A stretch of DNA of 64,000 bases, taken from contig NC_079900.1 in NCBI RefSeq assembly GCF_024868665.1, positions 2,815,542 to 2,879,541 on the forward strand, given 5' to 3'. Shown here piece by piece: positions 47,767-57,921 of the stretch. The DNA comes from Triplophysa rosa. Taxonomy: Eukaryota; Chordata; Actinopteri; Cypriniformes; Nemacheilidae. A program made the translations under genes and the position numbers. How positions within the stretch are numbered: the stretch's first letter is position 1; every line of letters starts with the position of its first letter. The notes beneath the pieces are model-generated. The model searched no databases, was not told the origin of the DNA, and worked only from the letters and a program-made list of their open reading frames with translations.

Positions 47767-50300
47767 GCCCCGCATTCCACGGCAGGGGTGGGGGCGGGAC
47801 AGGGGTCAGAGGTCAAAGGTGAGCTTGTGGGGGGTTTTCACGAAGCAAATGCAGTCGCCATCTTCTTAACTTTTAACTCCCGAGTTCAGTTCTTGAATGT
47901 TGAGGCCGTGTTCTGTGGTAACAGCCAAACAACAGTGGCGACACATTCACCTCCGTTCCACGCTCCTTTAGTCTTTCTTATCTACACTCTTTCTTTTTGT
48001 TCACTTGACAGCAGTCTTACAAATCCGCGCTCTTGCTTCAAGGGTCCATTTCCATGTATTTATATCTAAGAGTTGTTTTTGGACGACAGTGTTTGCAATG
48101 CACTGATCTTATGTTTGTATTCTACACGAACCAATGCTCCGAACGAACATACCCTCAAGCCATTCCGTAAAAAAGTGAGCTAGAGATCGTTCAAATAAAC
48201 TCACCTACCCGGGGCTGGTCAAGTTAGCTAACGGGTGCTGAGTTTGGTTACCTACATACACTGTTTCCAAGGACCATGTCTGTCATCCCCGAACAGACAT
48301 TTAAACATCGTCCACTTCGGTCACCCGCAAACGTACCTCCTTAGCTCACTGCATTTGCTGCTAGCTGTGTCACTGCAATATTGCTTCGGTTTAAGAATAG
48401 ACAAAGTGTATGAACGACAGTCTGTCCTCTAAGGGGGCACGGAAAAGAAACCTTGACTAGTTCCGTTGTGTTTAACAGATTTACAGACACAAAGCTCAGA
48501 GTCACTGAGTTTTAAGGCAGACAAGGGCACTAATTAGGAAAACACACCTCTGTTGCCATCTAGTGGCTGCGAGATGTACCGCACGCTTCTGGCCGGATCT
48601 GACAAGTGTTGTCCTGTATTGCAGTTGCACAGCAGGACACACAAAAGATACAGTTGATACCGAATGTGTATCTTTTTCTACAACCCAAGAGCCTCTGACA
48701 ATACACCAATTTGGGTGTGTAACAAAAAATAAAAACCTTTTTTAATGCAGTTTTCCTCCACATTACACACTGTGCCAAATGTGACATAAACCCAGATTAG
48801 AGTGAATACTTCGTAGTAAAGAACCAGACGTCTAGGCATTGAAGCATATATAAACATACTCACAGTATATACATATGAATTAATTCAATTAAATACGTTT
48901 TCCCCAAAGCATGATTGATTTATGGTCTCTTGATAAAGCCTCCTCTCCTGAACTCAGGCTCGTAACCTCCTCTGGAGGAGTAAAACCGAAGTTTCTGTAC
49001 TAGAACAGGCACATTTACATTCTTCAGTACCGTCCAGGGTTAAACTAATAAAAGAACATTCCAATTGAAAGAATCCCACCGAAAAATCCCACTCCCCCTA
49101 AACGTTGAATCCACTCAGAGTCTTATTTCATATGTTTATATTTTGTGGGTTTTTTTGTGGAAACTATACAATCAATGCATATTTGTTTTACTGTCGTAAT
49201 ATCTTTGGACGTGACATTTCCAGATGTTGAAGTCGCTTCGGTTGTGCTCTCGCTGGCTGCTCTGTGCTCAGCTTTCTCCAGCCCAGGAGTCGATCAAGCA
49301 TTATATCCAATACATTTATTCATTCAGGTTCACTTTAGTAGACATGAAAAACTGTACAAACACATACGCGGTTTTGCATCCCTGACATACATTACAGGCG
49401 TGTTTGTGCTACACAATCCACATTTTACTGCAAAGGGTTCAAATTGTTTACCACGCCCAAGTCAAAAATGTAAATGTGTTGACATTACCAGGGTGTACCG
49501 TGCGAAACGAATCCATCTTTCTCCATCGGCCCTTCACACACGGCTTCTATTGCTGGTTGGAGAAAGCTGACAATGACACAGACCTCTCCAGGTCTACACC
49601 AATGTTCAATATCAAATAAGCTGTTAAACCTTTAACCCTTTGAGCACTCTGGAGTCCAAAAGCCTTAAAACAACAGCGCATTTGTGTAAAGATGCTGAAA
49701 TGACTGTAATTGTTCGAGACTTGAGCAATAAATATGTAATGGCAGGGATGATGTTATATATTTACATTTCAACATTCTGTGCAGTAAAACCCATCAGCGT
49801 TGTCCGAGTTAGTAAACATATGGTACGGTAAACAAAACTAAAAATGTAAATAATCAAATTGCGATGAGTGAAATTATTCGAGCTCAAGAACCTACTCCTG
49901 TTTATAAAAATGAACTAACGTACACAGTTCACAGAGATGCACAAAGGGTTAACAAAAAAAAGACTATGGCCTGGAATGGCCGGTATTCATTTGTATTTTT
50001 TCCTTTTTTTGCACATTTTGAGATATTTTAATATCAGTATTTTGATTTTTTTTCCAAGTGCCTTTTATGATAGTTGAAAAGTAGATGTAATACAGTATAT
50101 GAAAAGTAAATATATATATATATAAATATCTATTTTTCCGGCGTCATGTTCTGAAGTTGAACATGCAGAACTTTAGAGCTGTACTCCAGTCTCCAGTTGG
50201 TACATCATAGCTGTGTGCTCCTGTTTTAGAGGAATTTTATTACGATATTGATAAGGACGTCAATGAAACGAATGTTTAATAAATTTGCATTTGATATACT
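47767..50300 (+). other. glis2: glis2 3' untranslated region
   Basis: After the TGA at 47764-47766 no further exon is seen. Poly(A) signals AATAAA occur at 49727-49732 and 50278-50283. The second is followed by a T/G-rich stretch (TTTTGTTGCGTCTTTTGTTT), making it the likely main end. The assignment is by position and signals only. Confidence 0.55.
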
Positions 50301-50874
50301 GTTTTGTTGCGTCTTTTGTTTGTCTGTCCTTGAGTTCTGCATAAGGGTTTTCAACAAGTGACCTCGGATGGGAAATGTATTCTTGATGCATCGGATTATA
50401 GTTTGGGTAAAAAGAAAGAATAATGCCTCCATTGTAAATACAGTTATATGTATTATACAATATAAATATCAGTGTTTATTTAAAGGGAAATTAACCGATG
50501 CATCAAAAGGTGATCTGAAAACGCTGGAAACAATGAAGAATTTTTTTCTATATCCATAAGTTCTACTGCTATGCCCAAAAGTTTTAGGAACATTAGGCAA
50601 ACAAGAAGTTCAAGTGCATTTTTTAATTCTTTTCTAAAGCAAACTGTAAAATCATTTCTGTGGTGATCTACAAACACAATTTTGAAAGCGTGTATGGATG
50701 GACAAATAATACTTGAATATTATATAAAGATAACATTTAAAGACAGACTGTACATTAAGCAGCAATTCTAAAAAAGGTGCATGAACTTCAGATAAATCCT
50801 GTCCATACCCAGAAATCATCCGTTCAGTCCGAGTTAAGAAACGACAGACGTTCTAATGTACAAAAAGAAAACAC
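50301..50874. other. Intergenic gap between convergent glis2 and pam16
   Basis: This is the stretch between the two inferred cleavage sites, AT-rich and without a recognisable gene. If either gene uses a more distal signal, the two 3' UTRs may overlap. Confidence 0.5.
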
Positions 50875-50880
50875 TTTATT
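50875..50880 (-). terminator. pam16: pam16 polyadenylation signal
   Basis: AATAAA on the minus strand (TTTATT on plus), 66 bases beyond the pam16 stop codon. It predicts a very short 3' UTR. Confidence 0.65.
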
Positions 50881-50945
50881 GAGGTTCTGGGTCATAATTA
50901 CAGTTGGGGGGAGGTTGGTGAGGCCTATGTTTGTTGGTCGGGGGG

Positions 50946-52128
50946 TTATGTTTGCTGCTCTTGGTCTGATGGTTTTGATTGGTGTTGTTGTTGAATGGAC
51001 AGTTCTTCATCCAGACGCTCTTTAGCTCTCACCACCTACAACAACCACCACAAAAACAGTTTTTTAATCAGTGCTACATGCTTTTCGATGCTTGTGTTTA
51101 TAGAATAACACAAAAGCTGTGTCTCTAGCATCACACAAGTGACGTGAGAACGCTTACCTTAGACTGAAGATAGAGTGAGCCGCCCACAGCTTTATCATTG
51201 GCTTTAAACAGATGCTCATAATTCTAAAGGGAATGTAAAACCATGTGTTTTCAGAACGTACACATTTCACAGATGTGATGTACAATTTACGTTCATATGT
51301 CAGGTTAGTTGACACGCAGTGGAGAGTTGCTGCTGGACATCTCTTACCTTCTGTATCTCCTCCGGTGTTAATGTGGAGATGTTCAGTATCTGTTGGGCTT
51401 CTTGTACCGTCATACCCGTGAAGCTGGACGCAGCCGCAGAATGTCTGCCTGCTTGACCTCTGGCCTGAGCAGCCGCCTGACTCGCTGCATTCACAGAAAC
51501 ATCACAGTTACACTGTGCCTTTGCGTTATACATCACTAGTAAGGTTAAACTAAGACATTTACTGGATCTTTTGTTTAAGTAATAATATGCATGATCTGGA
51601 TTGACAAAAGATGTTAAGAAATTTGGACATGCCTATAAACATTAACATATGCATTGACAAACAGTTGAAAAACGTGACATCGTTAATAGATTAACAATCA
51701 TTTGAAGGTAATATACAGTTACCTGCAAATTCTTGACGCAGAGCTCGTGCGAAAGCTCGCCCGACCACCTGAGCCCCCATCACAATAATCTGAGCCAGAT
51801 ACCTCGCCTGTGTACACACAACACAGACATTTCAACCAAATGACAAACATGTGGCGATAAATATGTGCAGACATGAGTAATCCAAACATGTATTTGTCTC
51901 GTGTCTTTAACCATGGCACATACGGATTGGTTAATCGTCCATATTCCACAATAAACCATAGAACGTTACGTCCTATCTGATGTAAATAGGAGAACGGTGC
52001 TATACAAGGTTGTGTCATAATAACATCTCTCTGGAAAGATCGAGAACATTCATGAGTGGTTTAGATAGCACCGAAGATAAACGACAAAGATGTTTGGGTA
52101 TACGTTAAATGAACAGTGAACATACCAT
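50946..52128 (-). CDS. pam16: Mitochondrial import inner membrane translocase subunit Tim16 (Magmas), complete
   Basis: Pam16 is a J-like subunit of the presequence translocase motor on the matrix face of the inner membrane. It pairs with the J-protein Pam18/DNAJC19 and restrains its stimulation of mitochondrial Hsp70. Coding segments are 52128-52126 (ATG only), 51807-51723, 51484-51348, 51223-51158 and 51035-50946. They total 381 nt, 126 residues (human 125), all in frame. The N terminus [20 protein letters not shown] is the hydrophobic targeting segment. [38 protein letters not shown] and [20 protein letters not shown] form the J-like fold (about residues 58-110). As in the family it lacks the catalytic HPD triad, with NDK in the corresponding loop. 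The tail is Gln-rich. It is convergent with glis2, as in human. Confidence 0.95.
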
Positions 52129-52317
52129 CTGTGCTGTGACGATATCAAACACGCGGATCAGACATTTGATTTCACGTGTACGGTAACTCCATCAAGGTTG
52201 AGCACACACGACAAATCACCAGAGAAGAAGAAAAACCCAGATACTCCACACTGACGCCTGCTGGATGGAGAAGAAACCATGGACACCGCATTGGCCGCGG
52301 AATCGTGGATCGACGGC

Positions 52318-52328
52318 GCCGCCATATT
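52318..52328 (-). promoter_or_regulatory. YY1-type site upstream of pam16
   Basis: The minus strand reads AATATGGCGGC, one base off the AAGATGGCGGC consensus of YY1, about 190 bases upstream of the pam16 ATG in a CpG-containing patch. YY1 sites near start sites are common in nuclear genes for mitochondrial proteins. Confidence 0.4.
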
Positions 52329-52564
52329 TGAAAGGGCGAAATTGCCTTTAAAACGCATACGAGTAAACCATAGATACGAAGTAAACGGGGAGCTGTGGCA
52401 TTTCTGAATAAAAAGCAAAACAACGTTTACATTTCTGCACAGATTTCATTCGTTTAAGATCTGCGTGGAGTACATACGTTCTTCTGCCTCTTGCGTCTGT
52501 AACTTAACTTTTTGTTACGCACACTGACACCTGCTGGACGGAGAACGGCGAGCTTGGTAGCTAC

Positions 52565-53133
52565 TAGGGTTGGGAATCGAAAATCAATTCCAATTTGGAA
52601 TCGGAATCGAAAGGCTAGGAATCGGATCGGAATCGAAAGGAACAGGAATCGGATACTTGAGATTAAAATTTGAATTCCTCTTATGAATTCCTGTGTGCAT
52701 ATTTTCAGAAAAGTACATGCGTTGCATGATCTGCTGATATCTCAATAAAAGCCCTTATGAAAATTATCGATATTTTTTACTATAGTAAGCGTAGTTTAGC
52801 TATAGAATTTGCATTAAAGCACAGGAATCACAAATTAACCATAGTTGCATTATAGTAACTGCAGTTTAACCATGATGTAGTTCAACTATGATAATACAAA
52901 TTGTAATAAATCAGAAAAGGTGTGTTTCTATGTGTAAATATACACAAAACGGTGCTCATAAATATATAAATATATTTTGCAAACAAGTCAATAAGCAGGC
53001 TAAATGACCATACAGGTTGATATCTAAATGTTTTACTTCAACTGTGGAATCAAAACTGGGAATCGATAAGAATCGAAATCGATAAGCAGAATCAGAATCG
53101 GAATCGATAAAATTGAAACGATTCCCAACCCTA
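52565..53133. mobile_element. hAT-like MITE (TAGGGTTGGGAATCGA family), 569 bp
   Basis: The termini are TAGGGTTGGGAATCGAAAAT and GAAACGATTCCCAACCCTA. Flanks GTAGCTAC (52557-52564) and GTACCTAC (53134-53141) are an 8-bp target duplication with one mismatch. Sub-terminal GGAATCGGAATCGAAAGG units are repeated. It has no coding capacity. Confidence 0.88.
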
Positions 53134-54065
53134 GTACCTACACATTATCACGCAAATGTGCATTTGATATGTTTACTTTAATAGGTAACACAATTATTCG
53201 TAATTTTTTTAATGTATACTAAAATATTGTAGTTGTCACATTTGTGACATTGTTCTACTTAGTATTTATCAGAGAGCCAATATCATACTACATGATCACT
53301 GTCATTACAAATGTGCTTTATGACCACACACGCACGCGCACGTTTCAAATTACATTGTGGGGAGACTAATGACTTTTATTCTGCACAAACTGTACATATA
53401 TAACATTTTTTAATGTTTTTGAGTATAAAAACATATGTAGTGACAGGAGGGCTGTTCAGTAACAAATACCGTAATATGACACAGATCTTTATTATAGCCA
53501 ATTTGTGCAACCAAGAAGTTATACATTAAGTTACAAATACCTGAAGAAGAAACCCCTCCTCAAAAACCTAGGAAACCCAATCCGATTTACCTCCACAAGG
53601 TGATGTAAGCAAATTTCAGAGTTTTAAAGTATTAGATGCTACAAGAACTGCTAAAAGCTATTTTTTGTTCTCTTTAAATACTGTAAACTATATGACAAAA
53701 CTAGCCTAAACAACCCCTTGCTACAACTACTAAACTATAAAACTTTAACTATATACTGTATGTAGGCTAACTATAAAAATATACAGTATTTCATCTATAA
53801 AACTAAAGTTGCCAACTTATTTTACTAACAGTTCTATCTACCTAACTAAAATAACCAGCTGAAGCTAAAAATAAATTAAAAAAACAACACGGTAGCATGT
53901 GCCCATAGTCATCTTCATAAGGGTACACAGACTCCTAAACACAGAAACAAGCAGTAATACATGCAGAGGTCATGGGGTTGAGCCCCAGAGAAACACAAAC
54001 TGATCAATGAAAGCGCTCTAAGACACTTTAAATAAAACATCTAAATGTTTAGTGAGTAAACTTAC

Positions 54066-55461
54066 ACTACACATAAGCTCGAAGAACCTGTGTTGTATTT
54101 TTGCCATTTCTTTAAGTCGGTGGTGTTTCTCATCGATCTGTTTGAGGAGTTGGACGTACCGTATGGTGAGGGCTTTCTTCCTACAGAAAACATTATGTTT
54201 TGGTTTTATTCAAATCATTCAATGTTTTTAAAGCACATTTAAAAAAAGACCAATCACGCATCTTTTCGATGAGCTGTATTTTCCATGTATTCATTTTTTT
54301 CCCCACACTTACGTTCACTGACATCTTTGGGGTAAGGGTTTCCGAGCGTCTCCTCGTTGTCACCGCTCGACGTCTGATCTGTCAAAAGATATTTTAAAAA
54401 CGCTTGTTTTATCTTTTGAAAAACTGCTCATACAGAAATCATAACGTTTGTGACATCATCGATGATTTAAATGGACAAATAAATACAGTATTTACTCGTA
54501 AACTCACAACCTCTAAATTAGCTTTGTTACTCATTTCATATGTGATAAGATTCAACATTACACAGGTCATTTACAAGTACGTGCACGTGTTTTTTTATTG
54601 TCATTGACGTCAAAACTAGTCAACACATCTTGAAGTGCAATATTTAACCACGCGGAAATGTACCCAAGTGGCCAAAAGTGATGACTGGAGGGCAATCAAA
54701 TTCAATTCAATAATAATGATGAAACATTACTGCAGCCCAAATCTATCACCTGTCCTCTGTTCCGTCTCCCTCTTCAACTCGCACTTGTCCTGAAAGAGAA
54801 AGCATCGAGGAGTGACAGACCGTGCTATCAGTCAAATATGTTCATTCAGTATGACCCGAATCGTTCCGGGTCATACTGGCTAAAGAACACCCGTAAGAAG
54901 ACGGAAAACATCAGGCTTTTGCAGATCGTGACCATGAGGAGGCCTACAACGGATTCCAGGGCAAGGCGAAACCTGGACCAGGTGCTATGACGTAAATAGC
55001 TGCCCAGAGGCGTTGTGAACATGACTGCCGAGTGGCACGACTTCCTTTGATACAGGACCGAAGTGCTTTTTTAGATTTTAACTGAAGATAATGAGGGGCC
55101 ATGAATGTTAAGAAGAGAATGACCCACATTGGTAAGCTATTCACAATAAACGCTGCAATATTTCATGAAAAAACAGGAATTTTATTTTTAATTTCACTGG
55201 GACTTTAAAGGTCCGCAAGACTCGATGCAAGGTAATAATGTCAAATGAAAAGACATCATTGTCAAAACCGATTGTAGGCTACAGGGAACTTTTCCATCTA
55301 CCTGATGTGACAACAACGCTCTCAAACGTTAAGGCCACTTCTGTTGCAGTGCTGGTCAGGACCACGAACACCATGAAGAACTCATAGTAGGTCAGGAAGA
55401 GACGGACATCCCTGAGTCTGAGGCGACCCCAGTGCTTCAGTGTGTCGCACACTTTCTTCAT
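54066..55461 (-). CDS. Unrecognised spliced gene with coiled-coil segment; reading frame not closed
   Basis: Four exon-like blocks with good splice signals lie on the minus strand: 55466-55302 (acceptor TTGCTGCAG, ATG at 55461, donor CAG|GTAGAT), 54789-54750 (TCTTTCAG...GACAG|GTGATA), 54378-54313 (donor GAAC|GTAAGT) and 54180-54066 (TTTTCTGTAG...AGT|GTAAGT). The first encodes MKKVCDTLKHWGRLRLRDVR then YYEFFMVFVVLTSTATEVAL. The third gives acidic DQTSSGDNEETLGNPYPKDV in one frame. The last gives KKALTIRYVQLLKQIDEKHH followed by RLKEMAKIQHRFFELM, a likely coiled coil. I do not recognise the family. Joined as read, the phases do not keep the attractive frame in every block: a block may be skipped, an exon missed, or a 1-nt error present. 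If the last block is terminal, the stop is at 54018-54020. Confidence 0.35.
54944..55144 (-). other. Open frame in the unknown gene's intron, probably repeat-derived
   Basis: A 66-codon minus-strand frame (ends APGPGFALPWNPL) lies between two exon-like blocks. It has a possible acceptor just upstream but no convincing donor, and it does not fit the flanking phases. It could be a missed exon or an old repeat; I favour the latter. Confidence 0.2.
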
Positions 55462-55466
55462 GTTCC

Positions 55467-57357
55467 CTGCAGCAAGAAACAAATGACGTTTAAGGTACAC
55501 ATTTGAGCAATCAATTAAATAACTTAAATTATAAATAGAATAAATCTATATTAAAAGAGTTAAAAAATACACAAAAAATTAATGAAAAACATTTCCGCCA
55601 TCTGGGACAACATTGTTGTCATTTTTACATTAAATACAATGAATACGTAATGCACATGCCCAAAACACACAGTATGGATCTGCTTCTTTAAATTATTTTG
55701 TGTTGTCCTATCGTTTTAAGTTTTTATTAATAATTATTTTGTTTTCTTGTTGTAGGTGTTTCTACTGTGAGACGTATGCAATATTATTTGCTGAAACAGT
55801 GCCACCTGCTGACAGGATCAGGTGCTGCTGTTTAGCAGCGCGGCACAACGAGCGCTGGAATGAACGTGTGTTTCGGTCATGCATCACGACTCGCGTCGCG
55901 AAAACATATTTAAAAATGTTATAATCTTCTTGTTTGTGAAATAAAGTGTTTTAAATCCTCAAAAAGACGAGGGTCTTTTGGCAAAACATGAGGGTCTTAA
56001 GCCCCCACAGCCCACCTAAACTTAACTTTCTGGAGACCTCAGCAAAGAATGAACTGTTAAGTAGTTTTACATTCATTTAATAGCATTAATATACACTAAA
56101 ATATGAATATCAATTAATACGAATGTAAATTAAATCTCAAATAAATTGTGCGCGTGCGTCTGACGAAACCGTCTACAGAGCCCCAGGACTTGTAAAAATA
56201 CATCTCCCCTGTTTCTGCCTGTTAAAGTAAATGTGTTACGAATGGTGTGGACAAAAAAACTAAGCCAGACATAATTTACATAATTTCCTTTCTTGCCACA
56301 GTTATTTCAATTTTAAGCGCCATTCAGGTACTAAAACTTCAATACAGAACACAGCTGTGCAAAGGACGTGCTGTCCAAGCACAAACAGCACAGAAATAAA
56401 GAAAAAGTGAAAATGATATAGCCTATCAAAACGAGAATTTACACAACGGTTTTTACACAATTTACAATGGTAGTTTTAACAAAAATCACGATAAGTGCAT
56501 TAGTTAACTCATACCTAACGTTAACTGTTTAGTTATCGAGTTCGTCTGTGAGGAAAACGAAGGTGGACAATTGTTTTTTTGTGGAGAAAAACACTAACAA
56601 ACAAAAGTGAGTTCAGGGGAAATTTAGAAAGCAGATATTACCCGTTTTAAAGTAGGTATCCAAGACAAATAATATGATTTTTTAGTCAGCTCACACCAGA
56701 AAACCGCTACGCTATGACCCTTGTCCGTTAAACGGCGGTTACCTTAAATCGGTAACCATGGTTACTGAAACGTCATCATACATTATTGTATCCATCATAT
56801 TTTTTATACCGTATTAAATATTTCTAGCCACAACTTTTTTATTATTATTCGACATTTAGCACACGATTATTATTACAAACGAACACATTTATATTCTTTC
56901 TTTCGGTTATTTTACGTTTAACCAATAAATATCATTAAGCACACAATTTATTTTACATTAACTAGATTTTAATGATTTATTTTACAGTTATCAAGTAAAA
57001 TTGTTTTTAAAAAATTGTCATGGAAAACAATTCGACAGCATTTTGAAAATTGGTGGTTGTTTTCAGGCCCCACATTAAAGGTTTTCTTACTGTCCTGTTG
57101 CCGTCAATATGATTAGAAAACATTCGCGCAGTTCATGATTCTGTAGCAACTCTTCAATACAAAAATCTTATTTATGACACAAAGTTGTTTATTTGGTTGA
57201 CAGGTCTTGCAATTATTACGCACTTGGCATTCCTACAATGCCGATGTGAAACGATACATTAAACGTTTATCATCTTAGAGAACCTCAGTTAAATGGCAAT
57301 AAAACACCTCTTAATGTGGGTCTACAATAACACAGACAATGCATTTCATTATAAAAC
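55467..57357. other. Region upstream of the unknown gene to the xpo6 3' end
   Basis: No coding exon is recognised. The plus-strand frame at 55700-55924 has no splice context. The most distinctive element is a perfect palindrome at 56752-56765. The part around 56,500-56,780 probably includes the unknown gene's promoter or first exon. Confidence 0.4.
56752..56765. promoter_or_regulatory. Palindromic RFX X-box
   Basis: GTAACCATGGTTAC is a perfect palindrome matching the RFX X-box pattern GTNRCC-NN-GGYNAC. A partial repeat, GCGGTTACC, lies about 15 bases to its left. It is about 1.3 kb upstream of the first block of the unknown minus-strand gene. X-boxes mark many ciliary-gene promoters; that link is inference. 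Confidence 0.45.
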
Positions 57358-57921
57358 TTTATTGAAGGTTTGTTTATCCTGGTTTAGTATGGAATGATAT
57401 GAAAAACGTGAGACTATCTCCACGGAAATGAGGAAGAGGTAATAAAATCAGACAATTAAGAGAAAAGAAAAACCAGCGCTCCGCATCGCACCTGTTCCCT
57501 TTAAAACCATTCACATCTCCAGAAATGCCAGCTCGCACGAAAGACCGCTTTAAACCAACTCGAGTGCGTTTTAAAAGCCGTCTGTTCATCTCAGCAAAAT
57601 AAGTGTGCTTTCACTTTCACTTTCGCAAACAGTTCAGAAAGCAGCGCTCCGCAGCAGTGCATCCCTTTCAAACCCATCAGCTGATTTCGGACGACTCCAG
57701 TCCCGACGGCAGCCGTAGAACATCCGCTTTGGCCTATTGATCATTGGCAACGTGTAAAATCTAGCCCGAAGGAAACATAAAACAAGCTGGCGAACAAACA
57801 CGCCGCCACTGAGATCACAGGCCGGCACCTGGCGAAAGGCAATGTGTGACCACCAAAGCAGAGATCTGCGTCTTTACAGGGATGGGCCATGATTCGGCTG
57901 TGTGGCGGGTGCCATTTGCTG
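57358..57921 (-). other. xpo6: xpo6 3' untranslated region
   Basis: It extends from the TAG stop at 57922-57924 to a minus-strand AATAAA at 57358-57363 (TTTATT on plus), about 560 bases. No competing gene is seen. Confidence 0.65.
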
